In this document: in pieces, positions 1-13,776 of the stretch
Layout of the letters: the number at the start of each line of letters is the position of its first letter
Position numbering within the stretch: the first letter of the stretch is position 1
Assembly (NCBI RefSeq): GCF_040436345.1
Contig: NC_133232.1
Span: forward strand, 37,073,683-37,137,682
Source of the DNA: Pagrus major
Taxonomy: Eukaryota > Chordata > Actinopteri > Spariformes > Sparidae
Direction of reading: 5' to 3'
Length of the DNA stretch: 64,000 bases
Program-made: the position numbers and the translations under genes
The notes under the pieces: model-generated
The model's database searches: none
Told to the model about the DNA's origin: nothing
Seen by the model: the letters and a program-made list of their open reading frames with translations, nothing else

Positions 1-1449
1 AAGATTTCCTGTGATTCGTAGACTAACAAGGTGTCTGGGCAGAATCAGTGCAAAAGCTTTCTAGTAATCATACTTTACACACTCACAGCGGGAGAGCAGT
101 GACTGCAACAAAATAAAAAGGAAGAAAGACTACATGACAATGGAAAGAAATAAGCTGTATTGAGTAAGATGAGAAAAAGATTTCCCGTTTGCATCCGCCT
201 TGACTCTGAAAGGTGGCAGGGTCAGATCCAGTAGGAGCTGCCAAAAAGCTGTGGTTGTAAACCTGGATGAGTAATGTTCACTGGGTTAGAGTAGTGCTGT
301 TGGGATTTGATTCACACAGAAGCCAGTCATGCTGAAAAATACACACACTCCGGCTCGAAAGCTAAAAATGTGCTGTCTAAGTAACACAGGTGGGCTTGTT
401 GTCACTGAGGGATCAATCTACAAACACACAGACAGCAGATGTGAAGTTCAGTGCAGAGTTCATTCTGTATCACTGTTTGTCTCTGGGTGTTGTGTACTAG
501 AGGCAGAAAACAGGCTCAGCTTTGTAGATTTTACATTTTGTAGATTCAATCATGATATTTACTTAAACACTCATAATTTCATCAGAACCTGATTAAGGCA
601 ATACTCTGATAGGTGCTGCTGTCTTATTAACACTTTCACCAGGTTAAATTAGGTAAATGAATCTTGAAATCTAAATGAGCATAAAATGATTAACAGGCCT
701 GCATTAATTGTCAATCATCAAATAACTGTGCCATGTAATTACATTACACAGATTTCTTCCAGAGTTATGAGTCTTTACACATGCCAGAAAGGATGAATGA
801 GAGAAACTGTTTCTGTACCGTAACAGCAGAAACGTGTTATTAAAGTGATGTGTGTCAGCTTCACAGATTAGTAGACACTAAACAAGTTTAGTGAGGGAGG
901 TGAACTGAAACTGTTACAATGATATTAGTAATGATGCAGTAATAACAAATCAACATCCTTCTTACAGTTATGTTTTGTCTGATGAAGCCAGCACCACTGA
1001 ACAGAAATAACACAACTTACCCAAAATGTGTTTATCCATTGTTTTTTATCTGCTGCATATTCATGAACATTGCATCAACAACTGCATGAATACATTTGGG
1101 TTCATGCTTGGTCATGAGCTACAGTTTTTCCTCTTTTGTTTAGCTTGAAGGTTGACGGTCTGACAGTATGGACAGTAAAATACACAAACTCGAGACCTCT
1201 TGTGTCAAATGGCTTCACTGTCTTGTGCATCATTTACACACATTAATATACATGGAATCAAAAATCCAGCTTTGGTATATGTGGGATCTCTTTTATTTTA
1301 AAATAATGCTGATGATTAATAATAAATGTCTTCAGGTTGGAACAATGTTTGGCTGCACATCATGAGTGATGACTCCAAGTATAGCTTAAAGACGTAATAT
1401 ATAACATTTCTGCATTAAAATGTAAAAAAAACAAAAGAAAACCAAGTAG

Positions 1450-1620
1450 ACTTACAATTAATTACATTATCGATTGATCTGCTGATTTTGACTGTGATTC
1501 AATGAATCATTTAGTCAATAAAATGAAAAAAAAGGGAAAAATTGCAAAATGTCCAACCAACAGCCTCAAACACAAAGAATCCTCATTTACCATCATAAAT
1601 TATGATTAAACAAATATAAG
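1450..1620 (+). repeat. Diverged teleost dispersed repeat (ATCGATTAAT family)
   Basis: The order of short blocks (TTATCGATTGATCTG, then GATTCAATGAATCATTTAG, then a tract resembling TAAAATG...AAAATTG) resembles, in diverged form, the element at 13925-14225 on the other strand and the fragment at 41560-41735. The family assignment rests on recall of a dispersed teleost repeat with this layout. The ends are approximate. Confidence 0.4.
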
Positions 1621-4600
1621 AATCGTTTCAGCTCTAGACTCGCTCTAAACTTTCATTGGTGCGTTTCAACCATAGACTTTCATCAGAAATGGTGGTTGTT
1701 TGACCCTATGCTACTTTCTGCTTTAACTGAGAGACCCCTAGGGGCAGAAATTACATACTGTGCGTTTAATGGACCAGTGTGATATTTCCATGTAAAAAAA
1801 AATTCTATAAGCAAAAAAGTTATCATTAGTGATGCAGGATTAGATGCACCAGAAAACGTTTCCTTGCACGACCTCGACAGACTATCCATTTAACATGTGT
1901 ATGAACAAAACAAGATCACATCTGAATATTTGTCCTCAGTTAATCTTCATGTGAATGTGATCAGCAGTGCTGTGGTAGTTTTGTTGTACAACAGCTTCTC
2001 AACACCTCTCAGTAGTTACATCTGTCTGAACACCAGCCCGTTGTTTGTTATTAACGTATCATGTCTTAGCTCATGCATAAATGCATGTACTGCGTAGTAA
2101 AACGGCGTGTTGCATTATGCCTGCCAGCTATCGAAAGGCCACGCCGAACATTATTAAAAGAACAGCTGGAGCTATTTCTGTCTGGACTAATCAGCTCTGG
2201 ATGCCGTAACCTCTGCATGGATTTATAATGATAAAATGACAGATAGATGATCCCTCCCTCTGTTCCGACCAAGTGGAAGACCCCTGCCTCATGCTGTTAC
2301 CCAGCATGCATTTCAGCAGTCTATTTCAGTCGCTGGGTGTCCAACACTATTAACACAAAGGTCCCAACATTATGGGCTTAGTAATTCATGCTAATCATAT
2401 TGGGTGTAATTAATGATAATGTAGGCGACAGTGAACTGAGCATTCAGACCACGTCGTCCATCCCTCGAGTCTGGCTGGTTTTGCACTTCTCTCACTGTCT
2501 CCTGTCGTTATTCACTACTTCACTAACTATATTTCTAAAAAAATATGTTAAATATGACATTACTGAATTTTGGTTGAAATTTCTTAGTATGTTTTAGCTT
2601 CCCCAATTTCCAAAATGTCCTTTTAGCTCATAGAATATGGGGAGTTATGCACACGATGTTACTATATGTTGAAATTACCAACATACAGCAACACAACAGC
2701 CAGCATCTGCCATCGTGTAAAAGGAAAAACAAGGATATAACTGTTTGAATGGCTGATTTGAAGTCTGACTCATTAATTCGGTTACTTTTCTAATAACTTA
2801 GCAGAATTTGGTGCTTATATCTCTTGTAAGAATGGAACTTCTATGAACTTTGCATCAACTGAAATGGTTTGTTTTTTATTTCCTTTTTTCCCAAAAGCCC
2901 GACCTCTGTATATCATATATTAACTCAAACACACTGACAGAAAACAACAGTAACTACTTTAGTAGGGGCAAACGTCTACACACTCTCTCAGGATATGTAA
3001 TGGCATGACAGGACACCACTCTCCTCTGAATAGGTGAAGCTGCAATACGAAGAGGATAACAAAAACTCTCTTCATTCAGTCGGGGACGGCCCATTGTTCC
3101 AAGGGCCCATAATGCGAAAGACACAATAGTCTGAAAAAGTCCCATTGGACCGACAGCCTGTTATTCTGAAAACAAGTTGCTCCAAATGCCTGATGTTGCA
3201 TGAAGGCTGGTGACGGTGTGACAGTGGCTCCTTTTTTGTATCTTTACTTCAGCCTTCAAACTCAATGCCGACTGAACGATGTTGGAGCGCCACTTGAATT
3301 GAGATGGATGGAAAACTATTACACACAAATGTCCAGAACTTAAATGCGCATTATAGCATCGCACCGGAAAAGGGGTAAAAATTAGTGTGTTTCTTGTGTT
3401 TCTATTACTGCCCATCAGAGCTGGAGCCGATAAACACCTGACTGATGAAGAGTAATTTGAAGCAGGAATGAACACAGATGAATGATGTCAAAACGCAGAC
3501 GTTAGTGGATTTTTTGTCCAGTGTTAAAGGGGCATCAGTTAATGCAAGGCTCACAGTAGATGCACTCTTACTAATGTGACAAGAGATATTAGCACCAAAT
3601 TCTGCTGAATTATTAATAAAGTGACCCAATTAATGGGAAGAAACAAAGTTTCATCACTGGTCCACTTTTTATTGGAGCACAGAGCGCTGAAGGGACATCA
3701 GCAGCCACAGCCTACAGACAGAAACCACCATATACAATCCTGCACATTGTATTTAATTCTCACTATCTACAACATTCTAGTTCAAATGGCCTCGAATAAC
3801 TTAAAACAATCCCCAACTGACATTTAACACTTCACTAAACTATGTTACTGATTGCAGCTGACTTTGTAGCGAGTCGCCTCACAGTCGCCTACAAACTGCT
3901 ACCACAAATATAGGAACACAGTCTCTGAGACACAAACACAAAAACAAGGGCACAATTAGTCACTTAGAGACACACACAACCAAACACACTGTCACACACC
4001 CTCTGCCTCCTGTAACCCTCACATCTCTCAGTTAACAGCCTCCCTGAGGAGTCATCACATGCAGGACTATTTTTAGGGAATTCATTAATAGCGTGGTGAG
4101 CATTAACTTCACTCTGTCATAAAACAAGCCACGATGACTATGAAGATCTCACTTGCTGACTAAGTATCAAGCCACTGAGAGGTTCTCATGAGGAAATGAT
4201 TTCCAGAGCCAACTTTTGAAAAACTTTACTCAAGTGCCCGTGGGGAAAGCGGGCAGCAGCAGCAAGAGCAAAGGAGTCATGTACAAAAACACAACTTGAT
4301 AAAAAAAATATATATAAAAATGCAAAAAACAATTATCTGAACAAAGAAGTGTTTGCATGAATTCCTTTCGACAGTAACCGTATGTAGGTGTGAATGATTC
4401 TGAAATACTTTATCATCAAAAGAAGAATTCTGTTTGTTGAGTTTAGCTTAGAAACCCTTTAAAATTTCAGTTCCCCGAGTTCCTGAATAATTTATATTTC
4501 GGAGATCAGGCTAATTGTGGCTGCTCCTCTGTGCTCCTTATGTGTTCTTTGGCTCTGCGCAGTTTCACTTTGGTTTTACTCATCTCTTTTCTTTCATTTC

Positions 4601-6289
4601 TTTAATTCTGGTCTTCAAACAAAAGTTCTTGTCAAACTACTACAAACTTCACTACGGATTGGTTATGGTATTTTGTCATAACCAATCTTTGTTAGTAAAT
4701 GCAAGTAACCTAGCCCGTCTGCATTGCTTTCAGGCTGATCAGACATGGTTAGCGGTGAGGTTGCTTATATATATTGAGGAAGTTATGTCCGTATGTCAGC
4801 TTACATTTTTGTGGCCATTTTGCTGTCACTATCTGTTTGGCTCTGACACAGGAACATGACATCCACATTCTTAGTGCCTCCTGCTGGAAAGTGCCATCAA
4901 TGAGCACAACACCAGATGTATCTGAAGCTCGGAGAAGGAAAAAAAAACAGATGTGGAACCAAGCAATCAGCTGATGAAGACAAGATGCTTCAACCTCATA
5001 TTTAGCTGAAAGCAGAAAATGCAATAGTATGCACTACATTTTGAATTACTTGTATACGACCAATCAAATATATATGAAAGCAAATGTGATACAGCAAACA
5101 CAGGCGGGGTAAGACCTCACACAGAACAAGAGTTACAACAGACGCTCAACAAAGGGGCGTAGGTCGCTGTGATGCACACTTTTACACTTCTGTTACATTT
5201 TAACAGTTTGCACGCACATCTCTTTGTTCCCTTCCTCTTTTATACATTGTACCTGAGGTCTTAATATTTGGGACAGGCCTTTATAATTGGAAATTATGTT
5301 TTTATTGTATTCGTTTTGTTATTGTGTTTGTTGTCCCTTGCTATTAGTTGAATTTTAATTAACTAAACTGAGCACATCTGCGCTCTCATTCTGTACCTGT
5401 ACACAAATCATAATGTCAAAAAACATGCATGATCGCTGTCCAGCAAAGAGACCACACAATGGCAGCTTGACACAAAACGCTGCCAAGCTAATTAACTGGA
5501 GAGGTTGTTGTCAGAACTTGCCGCACATCCTGTAATTTATCACATCTCCTGGAGAGACCTCACTCTTACTAATCATTGTAATGCTCCGTTCTCTCTGGTT
5601 TATAGATGAAATCTTTGGGTCTGTTATGGTCTGTGGGTTCTTGTACTGTAGTGTGCACGATACAAATCAACATATGAAGTAGTCTAACAGCAATTCTACA
5701 TAGTGAAAATAATTGATGTTCACAGCTTGGTCAGGCTTTCTTCTCCTCGAATTTATTGTAACACGAATGTATTGCGTTACAATAGTGATTATATGGCACA
5801 TTGTTGAACAGCAGAAGGAAAAGATGTGAGAAGGCAAAGCTGCAGGGCCCGATGATGTTGTTTACAGCTAAGAGGTGCTCCTTATCCAAAGGAGGATTGG
5901 CTAGGGGGATTTATAATCCAGAAATAGCAGCATTTCTAATGCAGATAGAGCTGTCTTTCATTTCTTTGTGTTTTAACTTTGTGGTCAGCAGGCTAAGGTA
6001 TAAAACCAAGCCAACAGCCAAATGTTTGGAGATTTGGCTTTGGGTGGTAAGTTTTCCTACTCTACCTGACGCTTTGAGCAGTAATCAGCCACTGTAGAAA
6101 ACCTTTGTGATTGTTTAGTCCATCATGTGCAACAAATCAAAGTTGAGCTTACCTCAACTTTCAGCCGAAACTTGGCAACCATCACACTTGCTTTTGTAAC
6201 TTTGTCGTATGTAGTGTGAACGTAATATTTCACAGCTACTGCACTAGTAGTTGTGTCGACTTTAAGATCTCTGTGAATTATCTTCCTAT

Positions 6290-6340
6290 ATATGAATATT
6301 CTATATATATTATATATCTATATATATCTATATATATTCT
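6290..6340. repeat. TA-rich low-complexity run
   Basis: Alternating TATATAT/TATATCTATA sequence. It gives rise to a spurious open frame rich in Ile and Tyr. No function is implied. Confidence 0.7.
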
Positions 6341-8106
6341 TTTGTGTTTGTAACTTTGAAGCTATCAGAGACAGACAGAGACTTTTAACTTCTGCTTACT
6401 ATGTGCTTCCTTCAGCCACAATAGCTCTTGGAAGTGACGAGACAAAAGAGGAAGTGGACCAAAGAAAAAAAAAAAGCTGGCTGGATGCATTCAAACATAC
6501 AAGCTGCAATCACACCAACACTGACTTTGATTGCAGACAAACTCTAATGGAAAATTTACACAAACTTGCAGTGGAGCGACATTTACAAACCAGGAATTGA
6601 AAACATGGAACAGACGTCACATGGACTTTGCTTGTTTGAGAAAATGGATGTAGGACTTTCAGTGTTTCTACAAACCACAGGGAAGTTACTATGGAGGACA
6701 ACAAAGACTCATGATGATTTTGTGTGAGCTGAGCTGATGCTGATCCCACTTAATGGCAAAAGACAACACTATTAAAATCACTGTGATTCAGCAAGTCTCT
6801 AACTTTCAGTACTGACGCCAAAGAAAGTTTTAAACTTCAAGTCCCTTTCCAAAGTCCTTGTGGTCAAAGACTTTGAGCCAAGTAATGTAAATTGCAAAAG
6901 ATAGCTGAATCAATTCAAAGCATACGTTTGATTTGTCAAGGCTAAATATAGTGCAAGAACCTGTTATGAAGTTACTTTTACTGAGTAAATTATCTGCTCT
7001 TTGGATTTCTTCAGTCATTTCGTGACACAAGTTGTTTTCTTTTGGACAGCTGGCATTTATTTCTAAATCACACCATTAATATTTGCTTGAAAGGTTACTT
7101 ATTTTCATAACCTTCATCTATCCAGGAATACTTTACTGAGCAGAACTAATAAGTTAAACCGTCGCCTTTCGTTTTTGGTTTTCTCATGGAAAAGGTTGCC
7201 TCTGTCCTTCACATATTACAGAAGGGTGGAGACTGTTGAATTCAGTGATTAGATGCTCACAATTTATTTTGTTGAGCCTTGAGACTGTAGTTACATGATG
7301 GTCTCCAAAAGCTCTAATTTATTCTTATCTTTACTTCTAGAAACTGGGATACACAGATAATTTTAAATAGAGGTTCCTTCTTTACAAGTTCAAACTTATG
7401 TCTCATTTTTGGGGGTGCAGGCAGTTATTTTTCAGTTAAGTCACTGTTTCAAAATCTATTTATTTTTTTTGTCACTTGTGGCCTCGGAAGGGTCGTATTT
7501 GACCAAATTCAGTGCAACCAGTGTAATAAATAACAATGCTTCCAGCAGTTAAATCAATTATTACGCTGCTTCTTCTGCCCGGCTGAAATTACGTGTACTT
7601 TAGAGAATATTTTTTGTCTTTTGGCTCTTCTAGAGTTTTTAAAGCACACCCATATTTCAGTGACCTTCTGTGGCTGTTTGCACAACTCTGAGCCCTACAG
7701 GCTGTTTGGCTCAGAGTTTAGTATTCATATCTTTCCAACTGTTTACTGTGGAATTAATGGTCTGTTGTCTCCCATCAAACTACTGCAGCCAGGCCTTAGA
7801 TGAAACAGACAGCAGCTCACACGGCATCCTTATTAGGGAAACAAACAGAGCAAAATAACACTGTCTTTACTGGGTTGTCATGCCTCGAGCAAAGGCCCAG
7901 CAGTCAGAAAGCTTATGCATTCGATGTCTGGTTAAATTCTTTATAGGACACAATACTGCACTGGGAAGCCAGGTCCAGACTGTGACAACACAAACAGACC
8001 AGTGGATAAAAGGGATGTAACAATGGGGGTAGTTGGAGGGGAAAATAGCAGATAAATGGAATAACAACAAGCTAAGAGGCTTAACTGAATAAAACAGTGG
8101 CTACAT

Positions 8107-8403
8107 TAAAGGTCCACTGTGTAGGACTTGGGGAGATTTAGGGGGATCTGTTGTAAGAAATGGAATATAATATCAATAATTATGTTTTTATTAGTGTACA
8201 ATCAGCTGACACTACCAATTGAGAATGAGCCTTTAATATCTACAGAGGGGGAGGATCCTCAGTTCGTCATGTTTCTACAGTAGAGTGGACAAACCAAACA
8301 CAGGTGGCCACTGTAGGGAAGGGTAAGGCGAGGGGTGCTCGGTTGGTTGCAATCTTCAACATCACCGCTAGATGCTATTAAATCCTACATACTGGACCTT
8401 TAA
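8107..8403. mobile_element. Miniature inverted-repeat transposon (about 297 bp)
   Basis: The left end reads TTAAAGGTCCACTGTGTAGG and the right end is its near inverse, CCTACATACTGGACCTTTAA, so the element has terminal inverted repeats of about 25 bp. It has no coding capacity. A second copy with the same ends lies at 40338-40567. These ends are typical of a non-autonomous DNA transposon spread through teleost genomes; the superfamily is not determined here. Confidence 0.8.
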
Positions 8404-9472
8404 ATACAACGAGGGCTTGAGTGAGTATAGCAAGCAATGGGATTTATTGTCCCACAGACATACAAAACAAGCTGCTTTGTTGGAATCTATCTGCTTTCAA
8501 GAGCGTATATTATATAATGCAGCTCACTGAGGTCAGGCTGGGACAAAGGACTAAAAATACAACACAATTTCCATGTTCAAAGATGTGAATCTAATGTTTT
8601 GGATTTGGTCTTTGTGAATAATTTGTTGTATAATTATGCATACATGCCTCATTTCATTTCACTGTCTACACTGTAGGTCTAAAAATGACACAGCAATAAA
8701 AGCACTTCATGCAAAAAATCTTAGCAATATTATTGGTTTAAAAATAATTACAATGACTACAATTATCATTTTCTTATTGAGAGATAAGATAATAGAGGTC
8801 CAGTTCCAGCAGCATGAAAGCAGGGAGGGGCTGAGAGGCGACTGTCCAGGCCTCGCAACTACAATCACTCTGAATGGAGTCCATTGTTGGAGTTTGTAAA
8901 AGCTATGGAGCCACCAGACCATGTAACACTCACAACGCAGCCCCCAGTAGTGGCCTAGATACTGGGGCACTGCACTATTTCCATGCTCTTCTTCATCTGC
9001 TGTTGTGGGGTTTCCACCCTGGGGGAGAGTTTCATGTGTCATTTGGCTTTCGCTCAAACGGGAATTACAGCCCTTTTACAAAATTGCTGTAGGTAAATCT
9101 TCTCCCGCTGTGTTGGAATTGTCCCCCCTGGTCAATAAGAGACACACTATCAACAAGCAGCCATACGGTCACGCAGCCATTTGCCACAGTCTGAGCAAGC
9201 AGGTCACTTCAGAAATGTGATGATGCAGCACAACAGCACTCATTTCCACAAAGTGAGGTGTTGAATAGATAAAGGGCATTTTTTAAGGGCCTTGACCATT
9301 TTAAAGAGCAACTACTACCTGCAATTTACTATGCAATATTTTGGAAACAAGAGTTGGGATTCAAGAGAGTATTGTGCCATAGTTACAGCTCAGAGTAATC
9401 AGCTCAGAAAAAAAGGAAAGGAAGGAAAAGAAACTCCTCAGTTTGTCAGTACGTGTAAGTTGGTGGCTCACT

Positions 9473-9505
9473 ATGCATAAAATATAACTTTTATATTTTA
9501 TGCAT
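9473..9505. repeat. Short perfect hairpin in AT-rich DNA
   Basis: ATGCATAAAATATAA and its inverse form a 15-bp perfect stem around a 3-base loop. No gene ends next to it, so a terminator role is not supported. Confidence 0.7.
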
Positions 9506-10470
9506 TTTAAGCCTGAACTTCACATCTGCCTTACTTAAATCTTCTCTCCGTTGGCATGCAGCATTAATGTTTAAGTGAGTTTTATGGCATTGCTTGTAAA
9601 AAGTTATTCAGCTGAATGGGCTTGAATATTTCTCTATTATATAAAATATAAAGGATATCATTAAAGTTTAGGTGAAATGAAGGTGACAGTACAGGCGGAT
9701 TGAGTCTTTACTGGCAGAGGCTGACATGTTTCCTGTCGCCTTGATTTAGATGTTGTAAGCTTCAGTGACAATTTGGGTTTTCTTACATAAATTTACTCAA
9801 CAGCAGTGCTCATCTTTTTTTGTTATTCAGCTCTGGCATGCCTTGCCTGTCATCTCAAGTTTGTTTTTTGTTTGATCATTTTGCATTCATACACAAATAT
9901 GTATTTTTTCTCTTCTTTCTGTCTCCTGATTTCATTTCAGCGCTTCTTAAATAACAAATATAAACTTCTAACTAAACCAAACTTGAATCTAGTCAAGTAA
10001 GGTGGACAGTCATGTACTACACAGCTCGTTGGAAAGCCCTCGCCATCTTTCTGAAAGAGGCTTTGTTTGGCTGCAGATTCCAGTGACAATGAAAAAGAGA
10101 GGGAGGTGGATACAGGGAGAGAGGGAACTGAGGGCAAAAGAGGAGACAGAGGAGGAGAAACAAGAAGGGAGTAGGTGCTATAGGAGAATGAGAATAAAGC
10201 ATGAGCCTGAGAGACAGAAGAGTGCGAGAGGGTTACAATAAGTCTGAGCAAGAGAGAGTGAGAAATAGAGGTGTGGTGTAAGAGACATAGATGAATACAG
10301 ACGAGCCGGAGCAGAAAGACAAATGGGAAAGGGCTTGAGAAACAGAAGAGAGGAAAGTATGGGCTTTGGTGATAAAGACAGACAACAAGAGACAGAGAGA
10401 GGGAAGGTGTGTGTGTGTGTGTGATTTGTGTATGTAAAATAGAAAGGGACAGTATGTGTATGGAGTTGTG

Positions 10471-10474
10471 TACT

Positions 10475-10506
<32 letters not shown>

Positions 10507-10519
10507 CGAGAGCGAGAGC

Positions 10520-10569
<50 letters not shown>

Positions 10570-10605
10570 GAGAGAGCGAGTGAGTGAGTGAGTGAGTGAG
10601 TGAGT

Positions 10606-10684
<79 letters not shown>
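10471..10684. repeat. (TG)n followed by a (GA)n / (GAGT)n microsatellite
   Basis: A short (TG)n run is followed by about 195 bases of almost pure purine GA dinucleotides, with a block of GAGT tetramers at about 10577-10612. The opposite strand reads as long Ser-Leu open frames (up to 272 aa) that are artefacts of the repeat. Confidence 0.95.
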
Positions 10685-10685
<1 letters not shown>

Positions 10686-12410
10686 CAGATTGACAAAAGG
10701 CTTTTGTTGTGGAAGTGGCCATTTTGAGTGTTCTGCTGGTTGCGGATGGCTCCACTTCACTGTGTCCCAGCCTAGTTGTTTGGCCTAGTTTCTCATTAAG
10801 TCTCCACTTATACGATGACAGCGTTTACTCTGTCGGCCTAAACACTATTTATGGCAAACATCATCACAATTCCTCCAAACGTGGTGCAGCTCGATGCCTC
10901 ACAGATGGAAAGAGTTTCTCTCCCAGGGGCAGCACATGATCCTGTTTGTTCTTCGAGGGTTACACCAGTGATTATGCCCGTTTAAGCCTGTTAGCTACAA
11001 ATTGCAAACGCTTTTGATATGTGCCAACCACTTTTGGACAAGTTCTGTTTTGAAGGTTCTTCGTCTGACACCCTAACATCCAGGCTTTGACCTCAGCTGC
11101 TGAACAGCTTCCTCTTTAATGATCCTAATCTTCAATAACCTTTTGAGAAAATATCATGCCAGTAATAACTAACAATGCTCTTCTGCAGCCTTCTCTTAAA
11201 TCTCGAGTGACTTTGGACAACAAAAAGAACAAGTTATAAAAGTGTTCTGAATGGCTGAACGTTATGGAGCAAGAATAAGCAACAGAGACTAAAACTAATG
11301 GTGGCTAATTGTTCAGTGAGATTGATTAGCTGTGATTGATCTCACGCAAGTTTTTAGCCGCTAGACATTGATTTTTATGCTGTAATGTTATTGAATCCTT
11401 TTGGGAGACATTTCTGTTTAATATGCAATACAATCATTTCAGTTATTTATCAAGCGCTAATGTCAAACGTATTAACCCAACTGCCAGTATAAATGTTGGA
11501 TATGTTGAAACTTTACATTTCTCTATGTTTCATTTTCAGTGTTATGTTGTCTGGAAAACATGTCGGAAAGCATGTTGTTAAAAATACTCTGTTCTCGGCT
11601 GCAAATTCTCCAGACATCTCCTCAAATATATTCAGTATTGTTGCCACTAACAGGGCTGGCAGATGTCATGTGCTGTGCTCTCATTTAAAGCATCCAGCGG
11701 CTGAGTGATTACAAATAATGAAACGCCGTCTCGAACAGCGGTCTCTCACTTAGCAGTGGTCTCGCTCAGCTGTCACACAAGTCAGCTCATACATGTACCA
11801 TCTGAACATGACACGACATGTATTGTAGAAAGGTTGATGTGGCACGTATGAAATGTACAGATTTAACAAATTTGTGGTTTGCAGAAACTTAACAATGTCA
11901 ACAATTTATTCTGGTGACTGGGCCGAACATTTAATGGTTCCATCTTCACCTAATGGGAGGATCAGTTGATTTTCTCTGTTTTATATAATTGTAAGATAAA
12001 CACCTCGACTGCTGGACAACACTGCTTGGATAAAAGATACATTTAAGATGTTGACTTGGTATAAATCTTTTTTTTTCACTATTTTATTAATCAAGATATC
12101 AATTGAAACAATAACTGACAGAATAACACAAGCCCTACTCTACTTAAATCTACTTTGTATTTACACTGCTGCTTATTTAATAAATCTGTTAGGAACATTG
12201 ACACTTATCTGGTACCATCTTCCGTGTACTTCTTTTAACTGGTATTTAATATTTTGCACATTCAGTGTATAAAAAAACCATACAATCCCCACTGTGACAA
12301 AATGTCTGCAGCATAACGCAGGTTAGATTAGATTGGATTAACAGGATTATATCCACAAAGGGAGACTTCTACAGCAGCGACTGCTGATCACAGGCCTGTG
12401 AAGATGAACG

Positions 12411-12435
12411 CACACACACACACACACACACACAC
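12411..12435. repeat. (AC)n microsatellite
   Basis: A run of CA dinucleotides, with a shorter CA run about 70 bases further on near 12503. It lies in the putative prom1 intron. Confidence 0.9.
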
Positions 12436-13655
12436 CTTCTTCGTGCATTAACAATGACACGATGAATGGGGAATAACCTAACTTTTGCAAGTGCAGCAGT
12501 CACATACACACACACACACTGTTGTGCACACCTACAGAGACACAGACCCACAAACAGAGACCTCTGCCTCATTATACACTGAGTCACAACACCCTGATTC
12601 ATCTCCATTGATCTAAACCTTCCCAGTAGCCTCTGAGTCAGTCCTTTTGTTACTCCTTTCTGCGAGTCATCTTACATCATTCATAAAGCAGCTTACTCCA
12701 CTACAAATGAGATTCACTGTGTTATACAACCACACTGTCAGAGTTTTGATGTTTCACAATCCTTCATACAGAAGTCTACAATCTGTTCTCAAGTTAATCA
12801 CACCATGTACCCCGACTATGCTCATTTGCACACATCCACGCAGCAATAAAAGCATACGTGCACACACTCAGATGTATAGTACTACTGTGAGGTGCTGAAC
12901 TGAAAATTCATCTGGGATGAGAGTGAGTCATGGAAACGGCTTAATATTATGGGCTGTCTTTCCCTTGATGTTGCTCGAGCTAATTAAGCCTTGTACCAAG
13001 CTACTCAGGTCTGTTTGAAGTATGCAAGAGACTTACTTTAATGGTCTGCTTCATGCAGTTCTGTGTTTTCGCATTTAATTTGAATATGTTTACAACCCAG
13101 GGACCTCAGATTATACAGATAGAGCCTAGGAGCTTAATATGGATACACCTGCATTTCCTGCGATGAGTTGATTTCCAAATTGCTTGGAAAATAAGATCTC
13201 CTCCTGAAATTAATCTCTTATTATTTAAAAAATGCAGAAAATACAGTCTACAACCAACCACTCGTTAGTTTTCATCCCTCTGTATTCCACTCTATTAGAA
13301 ATATGCCTGAGTGAGTAAATGTGAATTTTTATGCAATCACCAATTTAATGAGAAATAGACAGATGATTGTATTTTTGTTTTGATAATCACACATTACTGT
13401 GATTATAAGAATGGTTTTGTTTAATGCTGTCAAGGAAATGAAGCTCATTCTACAGGTGCACTCAGTGGGAGTTAAGAAACTGTACAAGTGAATGTGGTGG
13501 TGCACACTGACCCCTACTGTTGATGACATGTCATCACCTTATTCTGACAAACACCCCCCAGGGTAAATGTGTTGACTGATGTGGGAGCAGCAGGGTCACT
13601 CGGTGGCACATGGAGATGGAAAAGGTCACAGTGTTTGTGTTTGTCATTTGTTTAG

Positions 13656-13776
13656 GATCGGAGTGCTGTGTGCGTATGCTGCCAACCAGAACCTGAGCTC
13701 TCAGGTGAAGAACATACGGAGACTGGTCAACAGCAACATGAGGGACCTGCACACCTTTGCGAATGACACGCCAATG
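13656..13776 (+). CDS. prom1 exon: end of span 2 and start of extracellular loop 1
   Basis: The exon follows acceptor TTTAG and ends at donor GTGAGA. It enters in phase 2 and leaves in phase 0. It encodes [14 protein letters not shown], the outer half of membrane span 2, followed by the basic stretch [12 protein letters not shown] and [10 protein letters not shown], which holds an N-D-T glycosylation sequon at the place where the mammalian protein has N-E-T. This is the leftmost prom1 exon recognised in the window. Confidence 0.93.

Larger units (their letters stand above)
1..13655. other. Non-coding stretch left of the first recognised prom1 exon
   Basis: No exon of prominin or any other gene could be recognised here on either strand. 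Open frames are short, lack homologous motifs and have no flanking splice sites. The first clear prom1 exon starts with an intron acceptor at 13654-13655 in phase 2, so at least the right part of this stretch must be a prom1 intron. The missing prom1 parts (signal peptide, first membrane span, cysteine-rich loop) probably lie to the left of the window, although a short diverged exon could have escaped me. Contents: mostly AT-rich unique sequence, a TA-rich run near 6290-6340, one miniature transposon (8107-8403), a diverged repeat near 1450-1620 and microsatellites at 10471-10684 and 12411-12435. Confidence 0.6.

Noticed and set aside
9937..10755. 272-aa and overlapping Ser-Leu-rich reverse-strand frames
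   Set aside because: Produced by the (GA)n tract; three overlapping frames look alike.
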